Made by a program: the position numbers and the translations under genes | Shown here: in pieces, positions 11,162 through 23,109 of the stretch | Layout: each line of letters starts with the position of its first letter | Position numbering within the stretch: the stretch's first letter is position 1 | From: Elysia chlorotica | Lineage: Eukaryota; Mollusca; Gastropoda; Plakobranchidae | DNA: 64,000 bases | Reading direction: 5' to 3' | NCBI GenBank assembly: GCA_003991915.1 | Contig: RQTK01000080.1 | Span: 96,396 to 160,395 of the forward strand | The notes under the pieces: generated by a model | Database searches by the model: none | What the model saw: only the letters and a program-made list of their open reading frames with translations | Told to the model about the DNA's origin: nothing

Positions 11162-11645
11162 AATTAAAGGTTTAAATTAATACCTATGTAGGCGCTGATG
11201 TTATGTTAACAGTAAATGATGTACTAACCATTATAATGTTAATGCTGATATGAAGACAACATCATTGGTGAAGCTTGTCATAGCCATAGAGTTCTCTGAT
11301 GGCGGTGTCAATGCAAATTGCAAACCATTATAACTTTTAACTCTTGGCATAGCTACATACAACTGACCATGAGTGAAAACTGACTGTGGTAGATAAATTC
11401 CAACTTTTGTCCTCATTTACACCAAGTGATGCGAATTCGAAAGCTGAATTGTAACTTCGAATGTTATTTCGAAAATGTCTAGATTCTACAGTGTACCCCC
11501 CAAACAGCTGGTGTAAAGATTCCGGTAAAATTTCCAAGGGTGGTAAATTGACTTGGCCATTGGCTCAGCACAGTGAGAATGTTTCTGTAGGCCATAATTT
11601 TGGCATGTCTTTGTCATTCCCCTCATATTATTGTGGGCAACAATG
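11162..11645 (-). mobile_element. Internally deleted Helitron (Rep/helicase gene remnant)
   Basis: Two minus-strand open segments are recognisable. The first (about 11645-11415) reads LPPLEILPESLHQLFGG, then FRNNIRSYNSAFEFASLG. This resembles the conserved region upstream of the Rep domain in animal Helitron proteins, where IRAYNSALAFASMG is typical. The second (11416-11231) reads MRTKVGIYLPQSVFTHGQLY, then VAMPRVKS. This is the extreme C-terminal Pif1-helicase motif (HGQLYVALSR type). Everything normally between them, the Rep nuclease and nearly all of the helicase, is missing, and the two parts abut in different frames at about 11410-11416. It is therefore a defective derivative, probably once mobilised in trans. 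The upstream (5') end is not defined. Confidence 0.75.
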
Positions 11646-11699
11646 TTGATATTGTCATGGTTTAGACCAGTTGGTGCTGTAAGCGTAGAAGCTGCCTGA

Positions 11700-12080
11700 C
11701 TGTGAGGTGGAGACGTTAGTGGTGATGTAGATCTAATCCATGTGGGTCTATCAGCTTCCTGAAGCTAGGTCTATGTTGTGGAGATTTAGATCTACGTCTG
11801 CTTTTACTTGTAGATCTAGATTTCGACCAGTATCAGTAGGCCTAGACATGGAGAATTGATCAAGTGATGTTTGTGATTGTGTGGTTGCGGAGATTTGATT
11901 TGATTGAGTGTAGTTGCTAAGTAGGCCTATCTGGATCGTCTTAAACGATGTCCTTTCTTCTCACCTGCCATCGTAATGATCTAATCTAGATCTAGATCTT
12001 CCACAATCAAATTTCGCTCATGATACAGTTGATTCATGCTTCTTGGTCAAATGATTCAGCTCAGATCTAGATTCTAGTTT
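11700..12080. repeat. AGATCT/TAGGCCTA-rich segment
   Basis: The palindromic words AGATCT, CTAGATCTAG and TAGGCCTA recur many times between 11725 and 12075. The region lies directly upstream of the Helitron remnant on its strand and could be its 5' non-coding part or a separate repeat. Smaller clusters of the same words occur near 17370-17400 and 55590-55650. Confidence 0.5.
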
Positions 12081-12379
12081 TTTTAAGTGACTGGGTAAGT
12101 CTGCGGCGATAAACTTTTTAGAATAACTGGGGCGGACAAAGCTGAAGGATTATAGACACAGAACTGTGCTATAGCTCAAAATCACATCTCTTCATATCTC
12201 TTCAGATATACCCATACAAGTTATAAATGATTTTACGGAGAGATACACTAACTCTTCCATGATGATTAAAGCTTTTAATGTCATTTTTTTCTCGTTTTTG
12301 AGTTTAATTAATTTTTGTAATTATTGGTTTGGACACTTTTTTTAAAGTCGTAAAAATTGACGCATGTGAATTGTGATTG

Positions 12380-12755
12380 TTGAAGTAGGCTTAGTTTCAT
12401 CCTCTGATTTTACAATTAACCAAGCATTCTTATGAGATAATGTGCAGTGTGTGTGTGTTATCTTTTTGTACTTTAAAATATTGTAAAAAAAAAAATTCAA
12501 TATTTATGCCAAATTCGTTTCTGTCATAAATATCCACATTTTAGACTTCCATTTCTTTCGTGCAGTTAAATGTCGGATGGCCAAGAGTTTTCTTCTCGAT
12601 TTCGCGGCGTATATGCTCAGATGAGAACTTGGAGAGTGTTTGCATAACTTAGAGATTATGTCCACATAGAAATTTCTGTCTCCCCGCTAAAAAGCCTTTA
12701 CATATCAAATTAGGGCTTAGCTCTATTATAATAAGATAAGGCTTTTCCCTATTAA
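12380..12755 (+). repeat. Unclassified dispersed repeat, partial copy
   Basis: It shares ordered blocks with 39590-40085 and 54490-54930: AGTAGGCTTA, then AACCAAGCA, AAATGTCGGATGG, GAGAGTG with ATAACTTA, CCCCGCTAA, and a closing TTAGCTC with ATTATA. No coding potential or terminal repeats were recognised. Confidence 0.65.
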
Positions 12756-14890
12756 TTATACAATTGTTACAAACACAAACAAAACAAAATAAAAACTCTA
12801 AAAAATAAAATTACGCCTTATGAATTTTTTTTTTACAAAGTCGGTTTTAAATCTTTTATTATATCACATCAATATTTTGAGGCTTAGCTGCTAATAGTTG
12901 AAAACCATGTATGTTAAAATCAATAAGGAAGTGAAATAGGACCCAAACACGTAATTTAAATATCAAGCGTATCACCTCAAATGTGAAGCCTCAAATAAGA
13001 TTCATAACATCGAAATGAAACGGTGATGTAGTCTGACAAAGAACATGTACTGGCAAATCCTACCATGGGCTTTTGTATAGAGGCTGGTGTAAATTTGCGT
13101 TTGAATGGATCGTACTCGCATAATCGTTTCGTTTCTGAATATTCGTTTTTTGGTGCCAACGAATTGATTTGTAATGTACCGATTGTATTATGTACCCCGC
13201 TCACACAGCGATAGTTTTTACATACCGACTACGGATAAGGCCATGTACTTAAATACCCCTTGTGTGGGCATCAGACTCTCGAAAAATGAACCCTGCAGAT
13301 GTCAGAGTCCGGGAAAAATACCCGACATTCGCCGCCGCTCTGCTGAGTGTTAGAGTAACATCAGAGACTTTATAATACACAGCTTCCGGTACATTGCTCT
13401 ATAATTATTATACGTGGGAACTGTCGTTGCACCCACGCATACACGCACTGACGCCTTTCTAACCAATCAATCGACTGGCTATCGTGGCTGATCACAAAGC
13501 AAGGATCCCTGCGGTTTGCCAATGTGCAATAACACAAGCCTCCCCTTTATGGTTGTCAAAGTGATAAGGGGTTGAAGGTCAAGTTGAAAGTCACCTGTAA
13601 AGGAAACCTTATTAGCTATACCTAATTCTTCGTAACGTGCCACTGCGGCTTGTCACTAGGGCTAAGAATAAACATCGAGCGCCACAGAGCACTACAGAAG
13701 GATGCTATTCTGTTGAAAGCTACGACAGTCAACGACACAAACGACGATCAAATCGGGGAAATCAACCAGTCTCATAGTATAAGTTCAAGAGTACCAAAAC
13801 TAAACATTCAATAATTTAAAAATCAATAAAACAAAATTCTAAGCGAAAATAAAACAAAACAGAACAAAAACACAACAAAAAACAACAAACTAAACAAACA
13901 AAAACAAAAACAAAACAAAAAATAAACCCCAAACTTGTTCTCTATTAAAACAATTGATCTACCGTCACATTTCCTTCATGTTCCTCGAAGTAAAAGAATA
14001 TTTCGGGTGTAAATAGTATTTCATAAGAAAAATATTTCTCAATAAATCATTATTGAACCACATGTGCATTGTGGGTTTCATTACTTTCAGGTAAACCAGA
14101 CTTGGTATATTCGCAATGATCGTTTGCCAGCTGATCCAACCATTCTTTGCCTTTTATTATGTCTTAGATTAACTAAAAACCTTCCAGTATTTCATATTGA
14201 CAAAACACGGAAACATTTAAACAAGTTTTTTATTACAAAGAAATGTTCTGTCTTTGATTGGGGAGGGGGGGGGGGGTCATTGTTTTATGTTGAACATGGC
14301 TTGAGTTAAAACTTCAGTGCTGTGTGTTATAAGATCTCTACTGTCAAAAAAATTCTCGCTTTCGTCTATCAGAATTTTACAGATGATCAGTGCACTGAGA
14401 TATGTTTTTTAATCCAGGAGAGCATACAAATATATTCCTGCGTCGATTTGCTATTTGTTATTTTCACTTGATCACTTTTTAAACATCATATGATAAAAAT
14501 TATCGACATTGTTATTGCTACAAAAACATGTCTTTTGCTTGAATATGCGATTATATTTATTTCATTTCACTTGATTAGGTTTCAAAGCACTTATCCCTCA
14601 TGCCAGCAAAGTAAATGCGTGTACATTTGGATCATGGCATTGTTATATTGAACAATTAGGATTTTCAGCGTCATTGTACTCGGTAATCTTTGTTGAGTAC
14701 CGGGTGTAACAACTCAATGTAGATAAAGTCTCTGTGATCTCCTAGTTTAACACCCCCAAGGATCCTTTGATGAATCATACACGTCGACGGATTCCAAGAC
14801 TACAGTCTGAAATAATTTATAAGCTACAAAGGTGGGATACTAGGACTTATGTCTCCGCCGTTTAGATTATATTGAAACCGATCCAATAAG
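12756..14890. other. AT-rich DNA with CAAAA-rich patch
   Basis: The region 13850-13926 is dominated by CAAAA/CAAA words. Otherwise no feature is supported; a short G homopolymer lies near 14262-14277. Confidence 0.5.
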
Positions 14891-14900
14891 AATGGAACAA

Positions 14901-14962
14901 GGCGGCCAGACTGAGGGACAAACCTCTGGCTGGAAGCCGCTTGCTCTACCGATGAACTGCCT
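14901..14962 (-). other. Possible tRNA-derived relic (SINE head or pseudogene)
   Basis: On the minus strand, TCGGTAGAGC resembles an A box, GGCTTCCAGCC an anticodon-arm-like segment with TCC in loop position, and GAGGTTTGTCCCTC a T-arm-like hairpin. The acceptor arms pair only partly and the B box lacks the TTCGA core, so this is not a functional tRNA gene. It could also be chance. Confidence 0.22.
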
Positions 14963-15301
14963 GCCCCCCTCCCCCCCCTCCCCAAATCCCAAGTGTGATG
15001 TAAGTGGTGATTATAGCAGAGCAAGAGGTGCACGCAGGGAGAAAATGGGATGCATGCTATGGCACTCACTGGGTTATTTTCATGCGGCGAATCGTTTTCA
15101 GTGAATATTGTATGAAGGCAGCAGTTTCATCGATCGAGGTTAATGCTTAAGAACCTCCTCGCCCCCACCCCTCCATATACTCCTCCCTCAGGAGCAATTC
15201 AACCTCAGTCCCCAGCAAAATGATCGCTATATTTATCCATACATAGATTTAATTTTTGGTATCGCATTGTTAAAAAAAAATAAGCCCCCTCCAAAAGAAG
15301 C

Positions 15302-15303
<2 letters not shown>

Positions 15304-15379
<76 letters not shown>
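15304..15379 (+). repeat. (CAA)n microsatellite
   Basis: About 25 uninterrupted CAA units. The poly-Cys, poly-Leu and poly-Val frames on the other strand are artefacts of it. Confidence 0.97.
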
Positions 15380-15533
15380 GAAAATGTACAGAACATAAAC
15401 ACTCAACATCATCTTCGATGTAAATACTTTTTTCCAACCTCCCACCCATACAGGGCGAGACAAGCATAAAAAACACAAGCAGGCACACTAAAGCATAATC
15501 TTAATTAATCTCAACATCAGGCGGATTAACTAT

Positions 15534-16247
15534 GTGAAGGAGGCCCTATCGAACTATCCCCCAGTAATCCTGACCATGTACCTTTCCGATCCACTGCATT
15601 CTGCACGTCATATATCCACCTCAAGATTAGTCTTTCTATTCCTCTTTGGAATAGTCTGGATTACCAAACGGCGATACTTGATGTCCATCGATTGTTGTAA
15701 CATCCTTGGTACGTGCATAACCACACCATCTATGCTTGGGTTCTTTGATTTTGCATCTGCTACCCTCAAATCTGTCCTCAGATCGTTTCTGCTGTTTGAT
15801 CCATGTTTCATTTTGTGCTCATACACACAATCAATTGAAAAAAAAAAACAATACACTGTTTTTAATAGTCTCAAGTTTGCATTTAAATTTAACTGGCAGT
15901 TACAGGTTCCGCGAAGAATAAGACTCAATTATTATAAAGAATGGAGGAAAACAAATCGATGTATTTGTCTCAACGCGTATCCAGTATTTGGTAACCAGTG
16001 GCACATTAATTTCCATAATATAATAGTCTTTCTATGCGTTGAACGTGTACGTAAGGGTACGTTTTTCTTACGAGTACATTCTGTACAATGGATCTTTCAA
16101 AAGATTGCTATTTCCCTAGAGCCATGTTATCTAGAGGACATCTTTGAACATAATTGTTTATTTAATTGTGCCTTGAATAATTTTGTTTTCGTTTCATTCA
16201 GTATTTGCACCACAAAGCATCCCTCATTTTATATTCTATTACCTTGA
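15534..16247 (+). other. 237-codon open frame of unknown nature
   Basis: An uninterrupted frame in AT-rich DNA. The product would be rich in Phe, Leu, Ile and Cys, starting MKEALSNYPP. I recognise no domain and see no splice or promoter support. The opposite strand is also open for 106 codons at 15608-15928. It may be a relic of an unrecognised element or chance. It is listed because it is one of the longest non-repetitive open frames in the window. Confidence 0.15.
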
Positions 16248-16469
16248 TGCGTTAACAAAAACAGCCATAAAAACGACCTATGACTTTTTTGTACAATACT
16301 TATTGCAAACATTCTAAACTCATGATAGATCCAAATCAAAGAAGTTTCTGTGTATCAAATCTATTACTCAACGGTGAATTAAGAACAAAGGTGAAAAGTT
16401 GAGTAATCTCAATGATTCGCAACTAACGATCGACAGTTCTTATTCATCCCTGCAACACAATGCACTTAC

Positions 16470-16541
16470 TGGCGTGATGGGTGACTGAACACACCCTCTT
16501 TTCAGTACCACATTGTATAACCACATCTATACATTGTTGCC
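16470..16541 (-). other. Candidate 72-nt microexon
   Basis: The minus strand shows TTTATTGCTTTCGCAG, then 72 nt open in one frame (QQCIDVVIQCGTEKR onward), then GTAAGTG. Both splice signals are good. The encoded piece is Cys-containing but not recognisable, and its phase does not fit directly onto the putative donor of the large exon at 26526. There is no linked gene. Confidence 0.2.
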
Positions 16542-16559
16542 CTGCGAAAGCAATAAATG

Positions 16560-18063
16560 CAGAGAAGTTGATACCACGGCAACCCAAGAGAGAATTCACT
16601 GATAGTAAAAACATGATCTGGCGACCACAAACAGGCTTAACTTGATTGGCTTCAAGTGAAAAAAGACCATCCCCTTCCCCCTTCTTGCCCTGTTCCACTT
16701 TTCAGTTTCTTTGGCGGTGATTTTCTTCCCATCCTACCTCTCCCCTGTCCCCCTCTCTAAAATGTTCTCGATGCATCAAGATTTGGAAAAGTTTGCTTTA
16801 CACAGTTTTAAAAGCGTCTCTTTAATACTTTTACACGCAGAATGTCTAACATTGGAGGTGCACCGCATGAGTTAAAAACATTAAATACTTTTTACAACAG
16901 CAGAAGCAGTTAAAAACAATTTCGGTTTTGACTTTAGTGTAGCGGTATCTTTATATATATAATCGTCTTCGTCTCAAACTTAGACATGCAATCAAATCCA
17001 AACCGCTCCACCAAAAAAACCAAAATTTTACACTAAAATTCCAAATGGGCCAGACAATTTTAGAGTCATAAAGCTAATAACACCACACGCCTAATCAATT
17101 TTTGATTAATCAATGTTATCAATCTTTTTTATTTTATTAATCCATCTTATTTTCACTGCGACTACTTTTTGTAAATCTATTGATTAGTTATTTATTAAAA
17201 ATGAGATGTGTTCAACTGTAAAAAGTAAAACATTTTCACATATGTATGGATTGTTACGTAAATGAAAATTTTAACGAATTTGAACGTTTTAAATTCTGTA
17301 TTATTTTTTTTTTGTGAGAATTATCCGACATAGTTAACCCATAGATTGGCAAGGATATAACCTACTAGGCCTAGGCCTATCTGGATGTAGAACTAGATCT
17401 AAATAGACATAATAGTTTTGTTTTTATTGTTTTTGGGAATATAATGATCATCTTCGTGCCCGATTCCGAATGACTCTCAATGTAGTCATGCTCATTAAAT
17501 ACGATTGTACTTAATGATTTTTCCGTTCAAAGAACGGGGTATCATCTTGATTTTTCTAATCACTTTTCAATTTTTTTTAAGCGCGTAAAATTTACACACC
17601 TTACCGTTTTCTTAGAATGCTTGGTTATTTATGAAAACAATTTATGATCTGTAAATGCAAGTAGGTGGGTAAGTTTTCTTATAATAAAAAAAACAAAAGA
17701 TTTTATATTTATTTCAATCAAAAGCAAAAACGAGAAAACAAACCAAGTGTTTACACTGGTTATTCTGTACGCGTTTTTCAGCTAGGTAACTCTATGTGAA
17801 TACATTTTCAGTTTCTAAAGGTACGCATTCTGAAGAAACACTAATTTGAGTTTTACCACTGCAAATTCATTTGTAATCCTTCAGCTTCGCCAATCTCACT
17901 ATCTGGACGAATCGCGTTGGTTCTTAACTAGTAGTTAATAAAATGATAGCTTTTAAAGATTAGTTTACAAAAAAGGAAATCATTGAATGTAAAACTAAAT
18001 TTAAAGAATGCACCGATAAAGCACTTAGATTTCTTCATGGAAAAAACGTGACAAGGTGTAGAC
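16560..18063. other. AT-rich DNA with an inverted fragment of the dispersed repeat
   Basis: In inverted orientation, about 17560-17645 matches the AACCAAGCATTCT block and the following block ending in CGCGC of the repeat at 12380, 39220 and 54230. Nothing else was recognised. Confidence 0.45.
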
Positions 18064-18064
18064 C

Positions 18065-18118
<54 letters not shown>

Positions 18119-18218
18119 AACAACAACAACAACAATAACAACAGCAAAGACAACAACAGCGACAGCAACAACAACAGTGACAACAACAACAGCAATAACA
18201 CAACAACAACAACAACCA
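18064..18218 (+). repeat. (CAA)n microsatellite, interrupted
   Basis: CAA units with scattered CAG, TAA and GACAG interruptions towards the right end. Open frames through it are artefacts. Confidence 0.95.
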
Positions 18219-18560
18219 TTCAATACGGGTCATTAATGTATTATAGAGCTGACCGTCCAGTTATAAAGTATCACGAGGCTCTCTAATTGCTAGACATTAC
18301 GGTGCACTGACCACAACCTATTGATCGTGGACACGCTTTAGGAATGATCTAGGGCCTACATCGTTACAATTCATAATATATTCAGTTCTTAACTGTTGAC
18401 TTGCTGCCATTAAAAGTTACCAAGCAAGATAAGATAATTTATAACCAAATAGCTTTTACTGTAATCGTTGTAAAATACCCAAAACGTAGAGGAAAAAAGT
18501 GTGATCGTTAGACAGGCCGAAATTCTGTGAAAGATAAATACACGACAGATAAACAGTTTG

Positions 18561-18570
18561 ATAGATATAT

Positions 18571-18619
<49 letters not shown>

Positions 18620-18742
18620 CAGGTAGATAGATAGATAGATATACAGGCAGAGATAGAGGGAGATTGAGAGATAGAGAGAAAGTGACAGGCAGAAAAGGGG
18701 GAGAAAGGGAGGGAGAGCAAAATATAGACAGGGGAAGAGAGA

Positions 18743-18800
<58 letters not shown>
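18561..18800. repeat. (GATA)n followed by (GA)n
   Basis: GATA tetranucleotides from about 18561 to 18650, a mixed GA-rich zone, then nearly pure GA up to the assembly gap. Confidence 0.95.
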
Positions 18801-18975
18801 NNNNNNNNNNNNNNNNNNNNNNNNNNNNNNNNNNNNNNNNNNNNNNNNNNNNNNNNNNNNNNNNNNNNNNNNNNNNNNNNNNNNNNNNNNNNNNNNNNNN
18901 NNNNNNNNNNNNNNNNNNNNNNNNNNNNNNNNNNNNNNNNNNNNNNNNNNNNNNNNNNNNNNNNNNNNNNNNNNN
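18801..18975. other. Assembly gap (175 N)
   Basis: A run of undetermined bases flanked on both sides by GA repeat (GA also resumes at about 18990-19016). The assembly broke in the microsatellite and the true length is unknown. Confidence 0.99.
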
Positions 18976-19016
18976 TGGGGTGGGGCGGAGGGAGAGAGAG
19001 AGAGAGAGAGAGAGAG

Positions 19017-20645
19017 GTGAAACTGGTGCAAGCTGCCTGCGATTTTTTTTTCTATCAAATCTACCTATTTACTTTTGTACCTTTTCACTTTTGTTGTAAT
19101 TAAAAAAGAAAATGATAACATCCTTGAACAAAATAAAGCAATTATTATCTTCGCAGCATTTATATTACAAATTTAATTTCATGGGATCTCTGTCGGTCTA
19201 GACGTTACTTCACACTCAAGTACATTTCAGTGAGCAGTTAAGACTCCAGGCAATTTGAATGTCTTACCTCTCTTGTGTTTGAATATTTTATGAAGCCTTG
19301 GAAAAGTGCCACGTAAAAACAAAAGTCCTTTGACCCTGTAATCCAGTAGTGAACACTATAAACACGACCCCCCCCCCCTCTATAAAAAAGGGAAAAAACC
19401 AACCCTCCTGAAAAAAAACAACAACCAACAAAACAAATTACAGCAAACAAACCCATTTGTGAACTAGAACTACTGTAGATTTCCGGCTTTTTCTGACTCT
19501 TTAGGCGTGTCTTCATTTCCTAATTTTTGGTATTTTTATCTCTTAAACCTCTTGGGGCAACTATCCTCAAGATTTGTTTACATATGTTTTATTGGACTTC
19601 TATAAACTTAATTTCTTTACTACTGATTTATTTTCTTCCTATCTAAAACAAAAACAAAAACATAAAAAACCCAAAACAAACTAAGCCAAACCAAACGGGG
19701 AAAAATTAAAATCACAAAACGAAAATTTGCTATTCCATTTAAAATGTAACTTAAGAAGTACATAAATCATTTCAACATAATTTTTAATTATTTATATATT
19801 TTTTTAACTTTTACGATTATCAAACCAAGTTGACACTTAGAGGAAAAAAATGAGACAATTTTTTGGGCTGCTGAGGACACAAACAAACGCAATATTCGCT
19901 AAACATTTTAGTACTCAACATTACTTCGCGATAAAGTATCATTCTAAAATAATCGTAATAATATGGACAGGTGCATAGGAAAGTGAAGTATATGCCAACA
20001 GCGAGTAATCATCATTATGGTACTGGTTCTAAACTCTCTAATTCCTCACTAGCAGGATCCAAGTGCATTATATTTCACGGCTAAGAAAGTCCTGCTGTAA
20101 AGGGTTGTAATTATACTCATTTAAGTGGGATTCGAGAGGATTCTGTTTTCTTACAGATAATTATTGTCTCTGGATCGCATCATAGACTGCCACCTAATTT
20201 GGATTGTGGCGCTTGTACCACGGTAACAAAAGTTGCATCTTAGAAGAAAGACGCCAAATTCGAAAGGGTGCGAAACGGTAGTCAACGAAATGACCCAGGT
20301 GAATACACTGCTGCATGACAATGGTAACAGTAACCTATTTCTTATAAAATAATAATCATTGTTAGGACAAGGCGATACTCAGAGAGTATTTTTGTTGCGC
20401 CTCCTAGGCTGAAAATAAAGATAAACTATACAAACTGTACCTAAGGGCCAAGTGAATAAACATTATTGTATGTTGTTTCTGAATATCTTGCTTATTTTAA
20501 AAGCTAGGCTGACCTTAGACCACCGACATATCTACAACTGAAACTATGTACTCCATATACACTGCCGAGGATTGTTTTTAACAGCTACTCAACAAACTCA
20601 TACCGTTATTCCCTACGGCAAGACTCGACCAGTTTTTTTCTCCAA
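19017..20645. other. AT-rich DNA, no gene seen
   Basis: It contains a C homopolymer at about 19369-19378 and A-rich CAAAA patches near 19645-19680. No coding evidence. Confidence 0.5.
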
Positions 20646-20794
20646 CTTTCTGTCTGTCTGTCTGTCTCTGCATAATTATGTTTCTGTCTCTCTATCTGTA
20701 TCTCTGTCTCTCTCCCTCTCTGCCTTTCTGTCTGTCTGTCTGTCTCTGTATAATTATGTTTCTGTCTCTCTATCTGTATCTCTGTATCTCTCTC

Positions 20795-20845
<51 letters not shown>
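20646..20845. repeat. TCTG/TC compound microsatellite with an internal duplication
   Basis: TGTC and TCTC tracts. A block containing TGTCTCTG then ATAATTATGTTTCTG occurs twice (about 20660-20700 and 20735-20780), followed by a pure TC run to 20845. Confidence 0.93.
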
Positions 20846-20847
<2 letters not shown>

Positions 20848-21020
20848 TCCCTCCTCTTTTCGTACTACTTTGCCGAGTTCGAAGCAGGCCAGCGAGGTTT
20901 AATAATTGAGTGAAATAGCTACAAGTCGCCGTTAGAGATTTGTGCCCAAAGGCGTGTCAAAATGATTGCGCTCACATTTTGAAGTAACATAAAAAAACAA
21001 CGAACAATAAGTAATACAGT

Positions 21021-21206
21021 GTTGTTGAGTTCGTTTTAACGTACAACCTCAGCACTATATAGCTATATTGCGGACGGGCCCCAAGACAGACGTCTGACGA
21101 TTTTTTATGTGCTGCCAACACGAGACTGGCGGGGATACCATGAGTCCTGTCTCAGCCGGTCACATTAAACTGACACCGACCCAACCAGCAGGGGGCGAAA
21201 TCGCTA
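21021..21206 (+). repeat. SINE-like dispersed repeat, copy 2
   Basis: It aligns with 463-645 over most of its length, with shared blocks AGCACTATA and GCTATATTG, GGGGATACCATG, and ACTGACACCGACCCAACCAG. Same orientation as copy 1. It contains a short insertion relative to copy 1 near 21145. No polymerase III promoter boxes were recognised with confidence. Confidence 0.7.
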
Positions 21207-21209
21207 GAA

Positions 21210-22330
21210 TTAACACAGTGACAACAACAGCATCTGAGTAATGGGTTACACCTAAATGAGAATGAGAATTTACAAAAGGGTGTGCTACCTAGTTAGGAGA
21301 CTTCATCTCTGTTTTAGTTTTTATTTGCATATGAATCAAGAGAGACAGAAACGGGGGACTTTTCTCCCTAGCACAGTTACGTTGTAGCGCTGCCGAGACT
21401 TTGTGGGTGGGCATAAGAGATGTTCAACGAGCAAAAACTTCATAGTTTTATCTCAAAGTCGATTTCCGTCATTTTTTTTTTTATTTGCGCACTTTATGTT
21501 CCCGTTTGAAAGGATACAAGACACACCGTTGTGCAGTACTCACGCCTCTTGCTTGATGCGCTAACCAAAGTAAAGCTGATGTCTTACAAAAACGTTCAGT
21601 AACTTTTTTGAAACACTACATTCCTAAAAAAAACACGCTTCTTTTATATAATTAAAGCAAATAAAGAAAAACCTTTTTTTGTATCACACAGTACAACTTT
21701 TTATCTTTGTGGGCGTAATGAGATGTATTAATAAAATAGAAAAAATTATATGGAAAAAGGGGTATTCGTTCATAAAAAGGTAATAAATGTTTGAAGATTA
21801 AATAAAACCGAAAGAAAATGCTCGGCTTCTGTTGGTGCCTTTCCTCCCTCGTATAGAGAAACGAAGACACACGGTCCAGGTACTTAGAACAATCTCGGGA
21901 ACATATGAAATGATGCATTGTACAACATATTAAAAATACTCGATGAAACAAGAAACGTAACCAACAACAATAACAGCAACAACAACAAACTTCTCGACTG
22001 ATGCTTTTATTCTGTTTACTCACCGTCATTAGAACAAAATGCCGCAAGTATCCCAACGATTGAACCACGGTTACCCACGACTTAGGGCGCCTGGAGGCCA
22101 TTGTTGTGAGAAACTCACTCTTCCACTGGCGCAATCAATACTAAACTCTTTAGTTAAACACCAGCAGGCAAATCGAACTTCGCTCTATCAAAAGAGTGTA
22201 GCTACTGCACGTACCATTTCGCTTACATATCACTCTACTCCGATACATGATAAACATTTTCTGATACTTCTGCTGAATTCTAAGTCGCTACTCCAGCACC
22301 TTGACAGTAAACCTATCTAGATGTATATCT
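21210..22330. other. AT-rich DNA, no gene seen
   Basis: Includes a small CAACAA patch (21963-21990). The 160-codon minus frame at 21652-22134 has no recognisable domain or splice context. Confidence 0.5.
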
Positions 22331-22359
22331 GTTTGAGAGTGAGTAACGCTTGACAGTCA

Positions 22360-22620
22360 GAGGGACTCAACTCAGCCCCCGGCCGCCTGTTTGAAAAACT
22401 TTGTGAGGGTATCGCTGTCTGCACTTGGCACGGCAAGGATGTGTCCGGACTGCCACCAGAGCTCGGGTATTGATCCTGTTGACCGTTTTGTTGGAATTAT
22501 TGCTGCGACACGCAGTTAAGGCCACGCACAGATGGCAGCGCCCTGGGAATCGTCCCGCCAGAGGTGAGAATCGCAGCCCCACCCGTGCTGAGGCTATGCC
22601 GTGAAGCGAGCTTGGGGATT
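22360..22620. other. GC-rich island in AT-rich surroundings
   Basis: Visibly GC-rich with many CpG and open for 95 codons on the minus strand (22654-22367). The frame is rich in Arg, Cys and Ser and I do not recognise it. It could be an exon, a promoter CpG patch or the relic of a mobile element. Confidence 0.3.
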
Positions 22621-22833
22621 TGGAGATAGATCTATATCTCATCGAGCTTATCATTATGTATGTGAATCGACATGAACATTCCTGTGAACCAAAGTAGCCT
22701 AAAGGGCAAGTCTAATGTGAAAAGCTGCGGACTTGTATGGAAGTGCATTGGATAACGCTGGTACATGTATTTGAAATCAAATGTTCTTACAGCCAAATCA
22801 TGACATTTACTGCTCTGTAGTAAAATAAAAGAA

Positions 22834-23105
<272 letters not shown>

Positions 23106-23109
23106 AGAA

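Noticed and set aside
18025..18233. Poly-Cys, poly-Leu, poly-Val and poly-Thr frames through CAA tracts (also at 15205-15488, 22632-23135, 31074-31470, 32600-32926, 34282-34635, 36129-36396)
   Set aside because: Homopolymer-like translations of microsatellites; no coding evidence.
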